NCBI GenBank assembly: GCA_914767885.1
Contig: CAJZBQ010000053.1
Span: forward strand, 248,001 to 312,000
Origin: Blepharisma stoltei
Lineage: Eukaryota; Ciliophora; Heterotrichea; Heterotrichida; Blepharismidae
DNA length: 64,000 nucleotides
Direction of reading: 5' to 3'
Numbering within the stretch: the first letter of the stretch is position 1; the number at the start of each line of letters is the position of its first letter. A program made the translations under genes and the position numbers. Shown piece after piece: positions 9,601 through 20,890 of this stretch. The notes beneath the pieces were generated by a model, which ran no database searches, was not told the origin of the DNA, and saw only the letters and a program-made list of their open reading frames with translations.

Positions 9601-12600
9601 CAAAGCTTTTTGATGCTTCTCAGGTGTGCTGTTCTTAACAGCAAAGCTCAATTTTCTTCAGAACCACCTGAAGAGGAGCTTAGTGATAAGCAAGGAAACC
9701 CTCTTCCTGAAAGCGAAATTGAAAATATAAAGCAAAAGTTTAGAGAGGATCTTGTCAAAAAGTCAATACAGCTCTGGCCAACTTTTGGAGGAGATGCTTC
9801 GGAAATTGCACTTATAAAGTTTTTCCACCCTATACATGAATGAGGTAAAAAATGCACTTGCTTTTTAAATCCCCTCCCAAAACCTATAAAATGACTGCAA
9901 TTCAAATTTTTTATGGTATGAAAAAAGTACTTTTTGAATTTTTTCCAAACAGGGATAAAAAAAAGGTTTTTAAAACAGTAAGCAGAGTAAAAAAGTACAT
10001 ATAAAAATAAACATTATATATATATGATAAGAAATAACAAGTAATATAGCTCATGCACCTTAATAGATCTCTATACCCCAGAAGAGCACTGACCAGAAAA
10101 AATATGGTACAGGGCACCTGTCTTATTCGGTATAAGTCTGATTAGGTACCTTAAAACCATAAACGGAGACTTGTCATTTTCGTTTTTTACTTTTCAAAAA
10201 AGCTGACAAGTACAAATTAATTTTGGAAATTAAAATGGATGGCCAATAATGATCTAAATAATTTCAGGGGCTATATGGCCTAAATGAATGTGAGAATGGC
10301 ATTACATACAATTATAAATTTTGTCTTTTTCATAGACAAAAAAGGAGTGAAAAAGCACTAATAAAATTTCTAATTGTGCAAATTCTGTAGGAAAAGCATA
10401 AAGGAAAAAAATCAGAGGAAAAAACACCATCGATTTTTATATACAAATTATTTATCGATCTGCTTTTGCAGTTTTAAAGCATCGTTTCTTTTTTTCCCTT
10501 TTGGAGAAATTCAAAAAGTGCTTTTTCTACCAAGAATCATTTTTGAAATTATAGTCATTTTATAGGCTTTGGGAGGGAATTTAAAAGGTACAGTACACTT
10601 TTTTAACCTCACTCCCTATACAAAATGTAGCAGAAACTAGGCAAGCCTATCCGATACTGATAAGAGATGGGATTAAAGGTGAAATTCCATTTAACTCAGC
10701 TAACAAATATGCTGTAACTATTCATGAGCCGACTGATTGGAATCCAGATAATCATAAAAAAGACTGCATTTTATTCATGAAAGGAGCTCCTGAGCAGCTC
10801 TGGGAAAGATGCACCACTATTCTTAATAAAGGAGTTGCAACCCCAATCACAGAAGAAGTCAAATCCAGATTTGCAAAAGCGAACAAGCACTTTGGAAGCA
10901 GAGGACAAAGAGTTCTTGGATTTGCGTATCAGTGGCTGGATCATAAGGATTATCCAAGAAACTATGTTTTTGATCCAAATAAAGAAGATGGTCCAAATTT
11001 CCCACTCACTGGGCTTACATTTATTGGATTGACTGCACTTATGGATCCTCCAAGGAAAAAGGTAAAAGAAGCTGTCAACTCTGCCCATGAAGCAGGAATC
11101 AAAGTAATTATGGTCACTGGAGACCAGCCATTGACAGCTGCAGCTATTGCGAGGCAGGTTAACATCATTACTCAGCCAAAGACAGTCAATGACTTTGTAG
11201 AAGAAGGTGTGGACTGGGATAAAGCCATGGAATTGAGTGACGCTATAGTGATCCATGGCGACATGCTCACTAAAGCCCACGCAGAAGACGCTGAACTTCC
11301 ATTCAGAGAGCAAAGAATTGCAAAATGGCTAAGCAAATCAGAAATTGTGTTTGCAAGGACTTCTCCTGCTCAGAAATATATGATTGTTGACGCTAACCAA
11401 AAACTTAAGCACATAGTTGCTGTAACTGGAGATGGTGTAAACGACAGCCCAGCCATTAAAAAGGCTGATATTGGAATTGCTATGGGGATTGTTGGCAGTG
11501 ATGCAGCTAAAGATGCTGCTGATATGCTTCTGATTGACGATAACTTTGCATCTATAATCCAAGGGGTAGAGCAAGGGAGAGTCATTTTCGATAATCTTAA
11601 GCGAACAATTGCCTATGTCTTAGCTTCCAACCCACCTGAAATTGTACCTTTTTTGGCAGCTGTCATTTTCCAAATACCTTTACCTTTGACCACCATTTTA
11701 ATGCTGGCGGTTTGTATAGGAACAGATGTGATTCCTGCAGTTTCTCTCGCATATGAAGAAGCTGAGCTTGATATTATGAAAAGAAAGCCTAGAAATGCAG
11801 AAACAGACCATTTAATGTCGCTTCAGCTTCTCTTCTTTGCATATATGCAATCTGGGATGATAATTGCAGTTGCTGGCATGATGGAATATTTAGTCATAAT
11901 GTATGATTTTGGATTCAAGCCACAGGTTCTATGGTTTTGGTATATATCAACGTCTGGTACTAAACCTGGTAAGAATGATGTATATGATCCTGATATTCCA
12001 TCAAAGGGAAATTCTCATATTGGCGATTCAGATTATGAAGGAACTGCAGTTAACTATTTAACGAATGAGGATGGAGTCTATGACTTAAGAATATGGTTTC
12101 ACAATTATGGTCATGATAGCTGGTCTGACTGTAAGTATCCAGGCTGGACCTCACCTATCACCAATCATGAAATTTGCTATACAAGTGAAGCACTGCACTA
12201 TGCCCAATGTGGATGGTTTATAGGACTTGTCTGTGCTCAATACGCAAACATTCAGATTGTAAGGACTAGACAGCATTAACATTAATTAAAGATTAAGGCT
12301 CTCTTCCTCATTTTAGGTCTCACACATGACGAGTTATGAACCTCCTTGAGTATGCCAGGATTTCCACCAGAGATAGCCCCCCTCCGGCTTTTGGAATAGT
12401 TTTTAATACTGTCTCGTAACTTGAAGTATGCAGGTTTGGGACTTGATAGCTGCTGCTGCTTGAATACTAAAGTTCTAGCTAGGGATAAACTCCCTAGCTA
12501 GTATCGGTACCAATTATGCCTTCGTTGTCGACACTAGTGGCCTGTAAGGGTAAAAAGCCTTTCTCAAATTTCCATCGGGAAGATACAAAGTCTTCATAAC

Positions 12601-13019
12601 TGGACGAGGGAGGCAAAACCCAACTGGAACACAAATGCCCAGTAATCGTAGACTCAGCTTCCTGCTTGGTTTGGTTTCTGGCCATAGCAAGGTCCTCAAA
12701 CTCGAAACAGGTCCTGGAGAGGACGGATGTAAGGACTAGAGAAAAAAGTATCATAGATAGAGGGTTTTCTAACTGGGTTTTAAATTGTGCGGTAGCTTTT
12801 GAAACTTTATTTGCCTTGCTAATTTGCTATGCGCCTGGACTAAATGAGGCACTAGGAGGAAGACCCTTATTAACATTGCATTATGGATTCCCTGCAGTGC
12901 CTGGATTTATTCTTCTCGTTTTATATGATGAAGCAAGAAAGTTTTTGATGAGAAAAGAAATGAAAAGACATAAAGGCACTGGAACTAAAGGCTGGATTGA
13001 AGATAATACCTATTATTAA
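6678..13019 (+). CDS. Type IIC P-type ATPase alpha subunit (Na/K- or H/K-ATPase-like), copy 1, with four germline inserts
   Basis: Removing inserts at 6872-7731, 7769-8502, 9833-10618 and 12271-12740 gives 1163 residues, in the family range for alpha subunits. Visible motifs include the A-domain LTGESEP, the membrane motif [14 protein letters not shown] typical of type IIC pumps, the phosphorylation site [23 protein letters not shown] in the N domain, [10 protein letters not shown], and a long C-terminal membrane region ending in a basic tail. It is close to the insert-free neighbour at 13144-16617. The membrane motif that reads [10 protein letters not shown] in the neighbour reads VCIGTDVIPA here, so the first Asp, a cation ligand in Na/K-ATPase, is Cys. 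Na/K-ATPase expels Na in exchange for K at the plasma membrane; the altered residue makes the ion specificity uncertain. Confidence 0.93.
6872..7731. mobile_element. Family-2 MITE/IES with a nested retroposon, in ATPase copy 1
   Basis: The ends are CTCTCCCCTTTAAAAT and TTTAAATCAGGGGAG, flanked by TGA (6869-6871 and 7729-7731). Excision joins DDAIKNT to EAFRDMVEHK, matching the paralogue. A retroposon of about 0.5 kb is inserted close to its left end. Confidence 0.85.
6888..7422 (+). mobile_element. Retroposon 1 (SINE-like), nested in a MITE
   Basis: It is flanked by direct repeats CCTTTAAAAT (6878-6887 and 7413-7422). The start carries ATTCATTAAAATGGCG. The 3-prime part (GGTGGCTGCATCACC then ATGGCTAACGCCT) resembles the end of the element at 35240-35913. 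The tail is a tandem CCTAA run (about 7391-7410). The GC content is well above the surroundings. ORFs inside it are not genes. Confidence 0.75.
7769..8502. mobile_element. Family-2 MITE/IES in ATPase copy 1
   Basis: The ends are CTCCCCCCCTTTAGATTGG and CCAATTTAAAGGAGGGGGAG, with further inverted GTTCCAATTTAAAGG motifs inside and TTA on both sides (7766-7768 and 8500-8502). The short exon 7732-7768 lies between this insert and the previous one and encodes FRDMVEHKISL. Excision joins it to EELARNLETD. Confidence 0.9.
9833..10618. mobile_element. Long-TIR MITE/IES (786 bp) in ATPase copy 1
   Basis: Imperfect inverted ends of roughly 90 bp contain TTTTTAAATCCCCTCCCAAA on the left and TTTTAAATTCCCTCCCAAAG on the opposite strand at the right. 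The direct repeat CCTATACA occurs at both ends. Excision joins KFFHPI to QNVAETRQAYP in frame. This terminal repeat differs from families 1 and 2. Confidence 0.9.
12271..12740 (-). mobile_element. Retroposon 2 in ATPase copy 1
   Basis: A 13-bp direct repeat TGTAAGGACTAGA flanks it (12258-12270 and 12728-12740). Removing one copy plus the insert joins NIQIVRTR to EKSIIDRGFSNW, exactly as in the paralogue. A simple ATTAA-rich tail lies at the left, so the element is on the minus strand. It lacks the ATTAAAATGGC start and may be 5-prime truncated. Confidence 0.85.
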
Positions 13020-13143
13020 TAAACTTGAATTTTTAGTTATATGTAAATAATATTGACTCATTTCTTTAATTGTCTCTAATTTAATATCAATTGCCAAAGA
13101 TGGAATATCAACCATTTATTCAGACCTAATCTATTAAATTTTT

Positions 13144-16100
13144 ATGTCCCGGTCAATCAGAAGAACTAGCTCTTCATTTATCATTGGATTCCAGCAGATA
13201 AAAGACCAGCTAAAACTCAAAGAAGAAGCAGAAAAATACGTTAAAGCTGAAGAGGCTAAAAAGTACCCAGAAAAAGCAGTGCCTTCTGGCAAAGGTCGAG
13301 ATAAGACAGAAGAAGCCATAAAGCACTCAGAAGAATTCCGGGCAATGACAGAGCATAAAATTACGTTAGATGAGCTTGCAAATAACCTTGAGACAGACTT
13401 TCAAAATGGTCTGACAGAAGAAAAAGCCCATCTAAAACTTGGTGTTTCTGGTGAAAACAAGCTTTCCGAGAAGCAAGGACTGCCTTGATATATAAGATTT
13501 CTTAAACAATTGACTGGATTTTTTTCATTGCTTCTGTGAGCTGGAGCCATTCTATGCTTCATTGCCTATGCAATTAGTGGATCTGACCCGTCAAATATAT
13601 ACTTAGGTCTTGCTTTAATAGTCACAGTACTAGCAACTGGGATATTTAGTTATTATCAAGAAGAAAAATCAGCTGCAATTATGGCAGGTTTTAAAAATAT
13701 GATTCCTCCCAAATGTACTGTGATTAGAAACGGCACGAAAAAAGAAATAGAGTCTGCGAAGATTGTACCAGGAGATATTGTAGCTGTAAAGCAAGGTGGA
13801 AAAATACCAGGAGACATGAGAATTATTGAGTCAAATAATATGAAGGTCGATAACTCGACACTTACAGGAGAAAGTGAGCCTTTGTCTAGATCAGAAAAGT
13901 GTACAAATGAAAAAAATCCACTTGAAACTGAAAATTTAGCATTCTTCGGAACTATGTGCAGCTCTGGTGAAGGTAAAGGTGTCATCATTTTCACTGGAGA
14001 TCGCACAGTTATGGGGAGAATTGCTGGGCTAGCTATAACAACAGAAGCAGAACAAACAACACTTAACAAAGAAATCACGAGATTTATAAAAATTATAAGC
14101 GTTGTTGCCATTATTTTAGGGGCTGTTTTCTTTGGGCTAGGATTTGCCCTTAAATATGCTGTAGTTGCCAATATTATTAATACAATAGGGATCATTGTCG
14201 CAAATGTCCCTGAAGGTCTGTTAGCAGAGGTCACGGTAGCCCTTTCGCTGACAGCCAAAAGAATGGCTGAAAAAAATGTCCTTGTTAAAAACCTTGAAGC
14301 TGTAGAAACCCTTGGAGCCACCACTTGTGTGTGCTCAGATAAAACAGGGACTTTAACAGAAAATAAAATGAGAGTTGTCAGCTTGTGATATGATAAAAAA
14401 ATAAGGGATGTTGCTAACTATGAAGACAAAAATAAGGAGCTTGGGTATGATGTGGAGAATCAGACATTTATTATGATGATGAGATGCGCAATTCTTAATA
14501 GCAAAGCTCAATTTAATTTTGAAGTCCCTGATATTATGTTGATGGATAAAAAAGGAAATTTTTTCCCTAAAGAAGAGGCTCAGAAAATCAAGGATAAATA
14601 TAAAAAAGATCTATTAGGAAAATCAGTAGAATTATGGCCAACAATAGGTGGAGATGCTTCAGAAATCGCTTTAATTAAATTTTTTAACCCCATTGAAAAT
14701 ATTTCCCAGTTACGAGAAAAATATCCAGTTCTAGTAAGGAGTGGAGTCAAAGCTGAAATTACTTTTAATTCAGCCAATAAATATGCAGTCACTCTACATG
14801 AGCCTACAGACTGAAACCCAAGCGAGCATAAAAAAGACTGCATTTTATTCATGAAAGGAGCTCCTGAGCAGCTGTGAGAAAGATGCAGCACAGTTTTTAT
14901 AAATGGAAAGGCTCTTCCATTATCCGAAGAATGGAGAAAAGAGTTTGATACAGCCAACAAGGCTTTTGGAAGCAGAGGGCAACGAGTGCTAGGATTTGCA
15001 TTTTTATGGCTAAAAGACTCAGAATATGCTAGTGATTTTGTGTTTGAACCTCATCAGGAAGGGGGGCCTAATTTCCCACTCAATGGACTAACTTTTATAG
15101 GATTGGCTGTACTAATGGACCCTCCAAGAAAAAAAGTAAAAGAAGCTGTCAACTCTGCCCATGAGGCTGGGATTAAAGTTATTATGGTCACTGGAGATCA
15201 GCCATTGACAGCTGCTGCTATTGCCAGGCAGGTCGGCATCATTACTCAGCCAAAGACAGTCAACGATCTTGTAGATGAAGGAATTGAATGAGATAAAGCG
15301 CTTGAATTAAGTGATGCTATTGTAATCCACGGAGACATGCTTACCAAAGCACACATTGAAGATTCTGGGCTGCCTTTTGGAGAGCAAAGAATCGCAAAAT
15401 GGCTAAGCAAGAAAGAAATTGTGTTTGCCAGAACATCTCCTGCACAAAAATATATGATTGTAGACGCTAATCAACAGCTTAAGCATATAGTTGCAGTTAC
15501 TGGAGATGGCGTAAATGACAGCCCAGCCATCAAAAAAGCTGACATTGGGATCGCGATGGGAATAGTTGGAAGTGATGTCGCCAAAGATGCAGCTGATATG
15601 CTCCTTATAGACGATAATTTCGCTTCAATAATCCAAGGTGTTGAGCAAGGGAGAGTAATTTTCGACAATCTTAAGCGAACAATTGCCTATGTCCTCGCTT
15701 CAAATATCCCAGAAATTCTTCCATTTCTTGCATTTGTGATATTTCAAATTCCGCTTCCTCTGACCACAATTTTAATGCTTGCAATTGACTTAGGAACTGA
15801 CATGGTCCCTGCTGTAGCTCTTGCTTATGAAAAGCCTGAACTTGATGTTATGAAAAGAAAGCCTAGAAATGCAGAAAAAGATCATTTAATGACCTATCAG
15901 CTTTTATTCTTCGCATATACACAGACAGGCATGATAGAGGCTTGTGCAGGATTTATGGCTTATTTTACAACTTTATATCAGTTTGGGTTTAAGCCACAAA
16001 CTTTGTGATATTTTGCGCTAGCAGATACAGGGACAAAACCAAGCAGCAGTGATATTTATGACCCGAATACTCAATATAAAGGGAATACACATATAGGGAT

Positions 16101-16617
16101 ATCAAAATATGAGGGAAAAAAAGTTGATTATATAACCAATAGTGATGGGAAATATGACTTAAGGATATGATTTTATAATTATTCAGAAAGTGATTGGGCT
16201 GAATGCCAGTATTCAGGACTGAAATCTCCTATCACAGACCATAAGATTTGCTACACGAGTGAGGCTGTGCACTACGCCCAATGTGCATTTTTTATTGGAA
16301 TTGTATGTGTGCAGTGAGCAAATATTCATATTGTAAGAACTAAGGTAACGAGCTTAATTGATCAGGGGCTAGATAATTGATTTGTTAATGCAGGTATGGT
16401 TTTTGAAACTTTTATAGCACTATTAATATGCTACGTGCCTGGTTTAAACTCAGCATTGGGTGGAAGACCTTTGCCATCATTACTATGGGGCTTTCCTGCA
16501 GTGCCATTTTTTATATTACTGATACTTTATGATGAAACAAGAAAATTCCTGCTCAGACAAGAAAGAAAAAGACACCCTGGTCGAAAAGGATGGATAGAAA
16601 AGAACACCTTTTATTAA
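13144..16617 (+). CDS. Type IIC P-type ATPase alpha subunit, copy 2, no inserts
   Basis: An uninterrupted 1157-codon gene if TGA is Trp; about ten TGA codons fall at conserved tryptophans (for example PTDW-NPSEHKK and EQLW-ERC). It starts [12 protein letters not shown], like copy 1. The A-domain [43 protein letters not shown] and [16 protein letters not shown] are all intact, so the cation-binding aspartates of Na/K-type pumps are present. It lies 124 bp downstream of copy 1 in the same direction, evidently by tandem duplication. It is the functional reference for reading copy 1. No separate beta subunit is visible in the window. Confidence 0.96.
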
Positions 16618-16704
16618 AAAATTAATAAATTCTCTATTAAATTAGAGAAATTTGTATATTTATCTAGCCTAAATTAGTACCAATATTTCAGTATTTATAA
16701 TATA

Positions 16705-17424
16705 ATGTCTGAAGAAGATGGATTCAGTGGAATCGATGAAAAGCTAAAAGATTTAACTTGGCACAAAATGACCCCTGAAGAGCTATCTTGGGGCCTTGAA
16801 ACTGACTTAAATGAAGGCTTAACCCAAGAAAAAGCACTTAAAAAGCTAAAAATCTTTGGTGAAAATTGTCTATATGACAGAGATGACTCTTTTAAAAGAA
16901 TTTTCAAGCACGTATTATCCCCTCTAACAATATTCATATACATAGCAGCAATTTTTTCTTACTTTGCTTATCGTAAAGGATATGTTAGCTATATACTCTA
17001 CAGCGTTTTGCCTATAATCGCAATTATCATCTCTACCATCACCTTAGTAAGAAATGAGCAATCAAGGTCAGACCTAAAATCTGCTGACGTAAAAATTCCT
17101 CAAAAGTGTGCAGTTATAAGGAATGCAAGAGACATGGCAATATCAAGATACGAACTAGTTCCTGGAGATATTGTAAAATTTAGAAGTGGGGACACAATTC
17201 CTGCTGACTTAAGGATTTTGAGTGCAAATGATTTAAAAGTTGACATTGAATGCTTCACTGATTGTGAAACAATACTGCCAAGATCAGAAAAGTGCACAAG
17301 CCAGAATTTTTTGCAGTCTGAAAATATTGTGTATTTTGGATCTCTGTGTGCGATGGGGATGGGGAAAGGAGTTGTGGTAGGAACAGGAAAGAATACGCTA
17401 CTGTTTAGACTGGTGCAGGTTTAA
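16705..17424 (+). CDS. N-terminal P-ATPase fragment, third member of the tandem cluster
   Basis: A clean 239-codon ORF (MSEEDGFSGIDEK) starts 87 bp after copy 2. It aligns with the N-terminal cytoplasmic segment, two membrane helices and the A domain of the pumps (VPGDIVKFRSGDTIPADLRI), then stops at VQV-TAA. There is no DKTGT phosphorylation site, nucleotide domain or C-terminal membrane part. The catalytic TGES loop is replaced (TDCETILPRSEKC). It cannot pump. It could be a young truncated pseudogene with an intact frame or a domesticated regulatory fragment. No pump coding sequence follows in 17425-18074. Confidence 0.8.
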   Translation: MSEEDGFSGIDEKLKDLTWHKMTPEELSWGLETDLNEGLTQEKALKKLKIFGENCLYDRDDSFKRIFKHVLSPLTIFIYIAAIFSYFAYRKGYVSYILYSVLPIIAIIISTITLVRNEQSRSDLKSADVKIPQKCAVIRNARDMAISRYELVPGDIVKFRSGDTIPADLRILSANDLKVDIECFTDCETILPRSEKCTSQNFLQSENIVYFGSLCAMGMGKGVVVGTGKNTLLFRLVQV

Positions 17425-18074
17425 TCTTAAATTAATAGTTAGTTATGAAGGTAAATTTGATTTATAAAAAGTGAGTTAAATATTAATTGTATGATTTGAA
17501 TCAAGCTTTAAGTTGTAATTGGAATAGTATATCTTCTTAGTACTTCAATATATTGAACTTTGATTATTTTCATGCAGAAAATAGAGAATTCTTATTAGTG
17601 GAGAGGGTTTATTCCCAAAAACTGGAAATTATGCCAATATTTTGTTTAAATTAAGTGTAGAAGTGGTGAGAGAATAGCAAATTTTAAAAAAATCAATCTG
17701 TTCTTCAAAAATTGATAGCTCGTTTATTTTCTGACTATTAAAATGAGAGATCTGTTTTAGTTTCCAATTGAGGCACCTTTTCAATATGATTTTAATGCAC
17801 TCACCAAGACCTGCAGCATCATATAATCTAGCTCATTCCCAAAACTATTGACACTGGCAGAGCTTTGGAGGCATTTTTATTAATAATTTTAATTTTCAAA
17901 TATTCTAAAGCTATAAAACTTAAAGTTTTCTTTATTTGTCTTTTTATAAATCCATTGCATATTTTAAAATAAATGAGAACTTTCATGTGTAATTCCTTAT
18001 TGCCAATGCCATAGATAAGTTAAATATTATGGTTCATAAAAGCAAATGACATCACATATATTAAACTTATAAAA
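17425..18074. other. Intergenic region with a possible family-2 MITE relic
   Basis: Around 17610-17675 the sequence (AAAAACTGGAAATTATG, then GCCAATATTTTGTTTAAATT, ending GGTGAGAG) resembles the right end of the insert at 7769-8502. Nothing else is recognisable, and there is no continuation of the truncated ATPase. Confidence 0.4.
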
Positions 18075-19136
18075 ATGGAAAGACTTCAGATATTGAATAG
18101 GCACTTAAGCCCTAAAGTAACATTCGAAGACTTTCCCAATGCTCGCATTCTTACCTTAAATAGACCAAAAAGCTTAAATTCTTTGGATTATGAAATGCTC
18201 CAAACAATCTCGCTATTAGTTGACCAAACACCAAATAAGCATTTTGTAATTCAAGGGAGCATTCCTAAGAGTTTTTCAGCAGGCGGAGATGTTGTGGCTA
18301 CAATTGAAAACCCAAGAATGGTTCCAGAGTTTTATAGGACTGAGCTTTCTACCATATATCAAATCTATAAACAATCAACTGAAACTCTTGCGATTTTGCG
18401 TGGATTTGCTATTGGGGCAGGAAATGGCGTAGCAATGGCATGCAAATATCGAATTAGTACTGAAACAACCCGTTTTTCAATGCCAGAAAATTCAATTGGC
18501 CTAGTTCCTGACGTAGGAGCCTCATACTTTTTAACTCATCTTCCTAGCAAAGCATTAGGATTATACCTAATGCTAACTGGAAAAGTCTTAAGTGGCAACG
18601 ATTTATACTGGACAGGTATCGCTACCCACTACGTTCCAGAAGCAAGCATCCCAAATTTTCTCAATGATATTAAGTCCTCCAACAGCCTTCTCGAAGTTTT
18701 GAACAAATATCACCAGCTGCCTACAAGAGAAGATTCTAATCTTATTAAAAATTTGCATGAGATTGAACAAGTCTTTGGAGATGTGAACACTCTCGAAGAA
18801 GTTTTAATGAAACTGAGCTCAAATCCTACGCCATTCAAAGAGCAAACTTTTGCAGCTATATGCAAATTATGCCCACTTTCAGTAAAAGTGGCATTCAAGT
18901 CGTTTAAACTTGGGCTTAGTAAGAATTTTAAAGAAGCTTTGGAGCATGATTATAATATAGAAGTGCAGCTCTGCTATAGGAGAAGTTATAATTATACAAC
19001 AGCCATCACGAAAAAATTTGTAGAGAAAGTAAAGGAAGAAATCAAATGGTACCCAGAGCACATCAACCAAGTCACAGATGAAATGGTGGATACCATCATT
19101 CGAAACCCTGAAGGTCCGTTTTTGCATCTCCAATAA
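18075..19136 (+). CDS. 3-hydroxyisobutyryl-CoA hydrolase-like protein (enoyl-CoA hydratase/isomerase fold)
   Basis: 353 residues, intronless. Crotonase-family features are clear: LTLNRPKSLNSL near the N-terminus, the oxyanion-hole segment SFSAGGDV, a second oxyanion region RGFAIGAGNGVAMAC, and MPENSIGLVPDVGASYFL, which is characteristic of the HIBCH subgroup (MPET.IGLFPDVG). HIBCH hydrolyses 3-hydroxyisobutyryl-CoA in mitochondrial valine breakdown. No clear mitochondrial presequence is visible beyond a short basic N-terminus. The lipase-like gene follows 31 bp downstream in the same direction. Confidence 0.88.
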   Translation: MERLQILNRHLSPKVTFEDFPNARILTLNRPKSLNSLDYEMLQTISLLVDQTPNKHFVIQGSIPKSFSAGGDVVATIENPRMVPEFYRTELSTIYQIYKQSTETLAILRGFAIGAGNGVAMACKYRISTETTRFSMPENSIGLVPDVGASYFLTHLPSKALGLYLMLTGKVLSGNDLYWTGIATHYVPEASIPNFLNDIKSSNSLLEVLNKYHQLPTREDSNLIKNLHEIEQVFGDVNTLEEVLMKLSSNPTPFKEQTFAAICKLCPLSVKVAFKSFKLGLSKNFKEALEHDYNIEVQLCYRRSYNYTTAITKKFVEKVKEEIKWYPEHINQVTDEMVDTIIRNPEGPFLHLQ

Positions 19137-19167
19137 ATATTTTAAAAAAGCATTTTATTATTTAAAA

Positions 19168-20844
19168 ATGGATGTTATAGAAGACATTTCAAAATCTCTT
19201 GAAATTGTTGACACCCTATTGGAATTATTGCCGCCATTCCAAGCGCGACTCCTTTCCTCCTGTGTCCCATTATCGATATCTTCATTAAACTTGATTAAAT
19301 CAAAATTAACTGCCCTAAAAGACCTTGAAGATTTTACCGAGCTGAATCTGATTTTTCTCAAAGGCCTTATCGAGAAGCTTCTGTTTTATTTAAACGAACT
19401 ATTAAAAATGATCACAAACTGGGCTAAATCTTTTGAGGAAGAAGAAGACGAAGATTTATTAATTTTTACCTCAAAATTTGACTCATTTTCTGACATTTTA
19501 GACACAATACCTTATGTTTCTAAAAATGATCTCATTAGTCTTGAAAAAACTGACCCCAGATGGACTAAACTATCTCCTTACTCATCAATATTTTCTTATT
19601 CTAAACCTAAAAAAGTACTAAAACACTATAAAAACTTCATGGTCCAAGTAGCAGTAGCCAATGCTTTTATGGCAGTTGGCCTTGAAGAAAAAAGTTTGAT
19701 AGAGAAGAAAATTATGGTAGGGATTGGTGCTATGTATTATTCAGTGTTTAAATCCCAGGCTGTCCGAAGAACTAAAATATTTATAGCAAACCCAAGAATT
19801 GACGTCGCACAAAATTTGTGAAATTTAGTTGACTCATGGATGGTCTCCCACCTAATGAACTTAATGATGCCAAGTGTAAAAATCAATAAAGTCATGTATA
19901 TTCCACGCACAGTTTCCCATGTCCTAAGCCAAGAAAACTATTCTTTAAATGTGAATCAATGTTTTAAAGAAAATAGTGAAGAGGATTTGGTCATGACGAG
20001 ATTTATATGTAGCTTTGATCCTGTCAGCAAAGAGAAAGTGGAAGGTATTTTTTGCTGTGCAGGGAGAAGAGATAAAACAGATAGGAAAAGCCATCATTAT
20101 CAGTTGGTATTTCATATACATGGGGGCGGCTTTGTAAGCATGTCGTCAGCTTCTCATCAAGTTTATACAAGAAAATGAGCCAAACAGCTAGGAATACCTG
20201 TATTTTCTATAGACTATAGACTGGCGCCAAAGAACCCTTATCCAGATGCATTGGATGATGTGTGGCAGGCTTATAATTGGGTCATAAACAATGCTAAAGA
20301 TCAATTAGGAATAAACCCAGCACAAATTATTCTGGCTGGTGACTCAGCAGGAGGAAATCTTGCACTTGCCCTAACATATAAATGCATTCTTTCAAACTTT
20401 CGAATCCCTGATGGACTTCTCTTAGGCTATCCTGCTTTAAATTTAAGCAAAAAACATTATACTCCTTCAATGCTTTTTTCTCTTGAGGATTTCTTAGTCC
20501 CCCACACCTTCCTCAAGCTAGTTAGGAGTTATTATACTGCAGATCCTTCCTTGGACCTAGAAAATGATATTTTTATATCACCAATTGCAGCTTCTCCAGA
20601 CATCCTTCAGCATCTCCCGCCCATAAGAATTCTTGTCGGGCAAAATGATCCGTTCCATGATGATTGCTATAGATTTACCGAAAAATTGATTGATGCAGGA
20701 AGAGATGTGAAACTAAAAGAATACGAAGGAACGCCACATGGAGCTTTTAGCTTCTGCTTTGTAGGCGGAGTGAAAGAAAGCTATGATGTTTTACATCAGT
20801 CGATTGAATGACTCAGGGAATTATTTTTAATTAGAAAAGAGTAA
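19168..20844 (+). CDS. Hormone-sensitive-lipase-like alpha/beta hydrolase
   Basis: The ATG at 19168 gives 558 residues; the longer ORF from 19078 overlaps the previous gene and is not used. In-frame TGA codons at three places are Trp. The C-terminal half is an alpha/beta hydrolase of the HSL group: oxyanion HGGG near residue 318, DYRLAPKNPYPDALDD, nucleophile elbow GDSAGG near 391-396, the likely acid in GQNDPFHDD and the histidine in GTPHGAF. The N-terminal 300 residues resemble the HSL N-terminal helical region. Expected activity is hydrolysis of acylglycerols or other esters. The spacing to the upstream gene is only 31 bp. Confidence 0.88.
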
Positions 20845-20890
20845 TTAAAGAGGATTTAAGCTTAATGTGTTAATATTATCTAACAAACGA

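Noticed and set aside
8644..12279. ATPase copy 1 as a pseudogene with several breaks.
   Set aside because: Every break coincides with an insert bounded by direct repeats. Removing the inserts gives a continuous 1163-residue reading frame with all catalytic motifs.
13489..16395. Many in-frame TGA codons in ATPase copy 2 as premature stops.
   Set aside because: They fall at tryptophans conserved in the paralogue (TGG there) and the same pattern occurs in unrelated genes, so TGA is Trp here.
19078..19167. Upstream in-frame ATG for the lipase-like gene.
   Set aside because: It overlaps the end of the hydrolase gene. The ATG at 19168 has a typical AT-rich leader.
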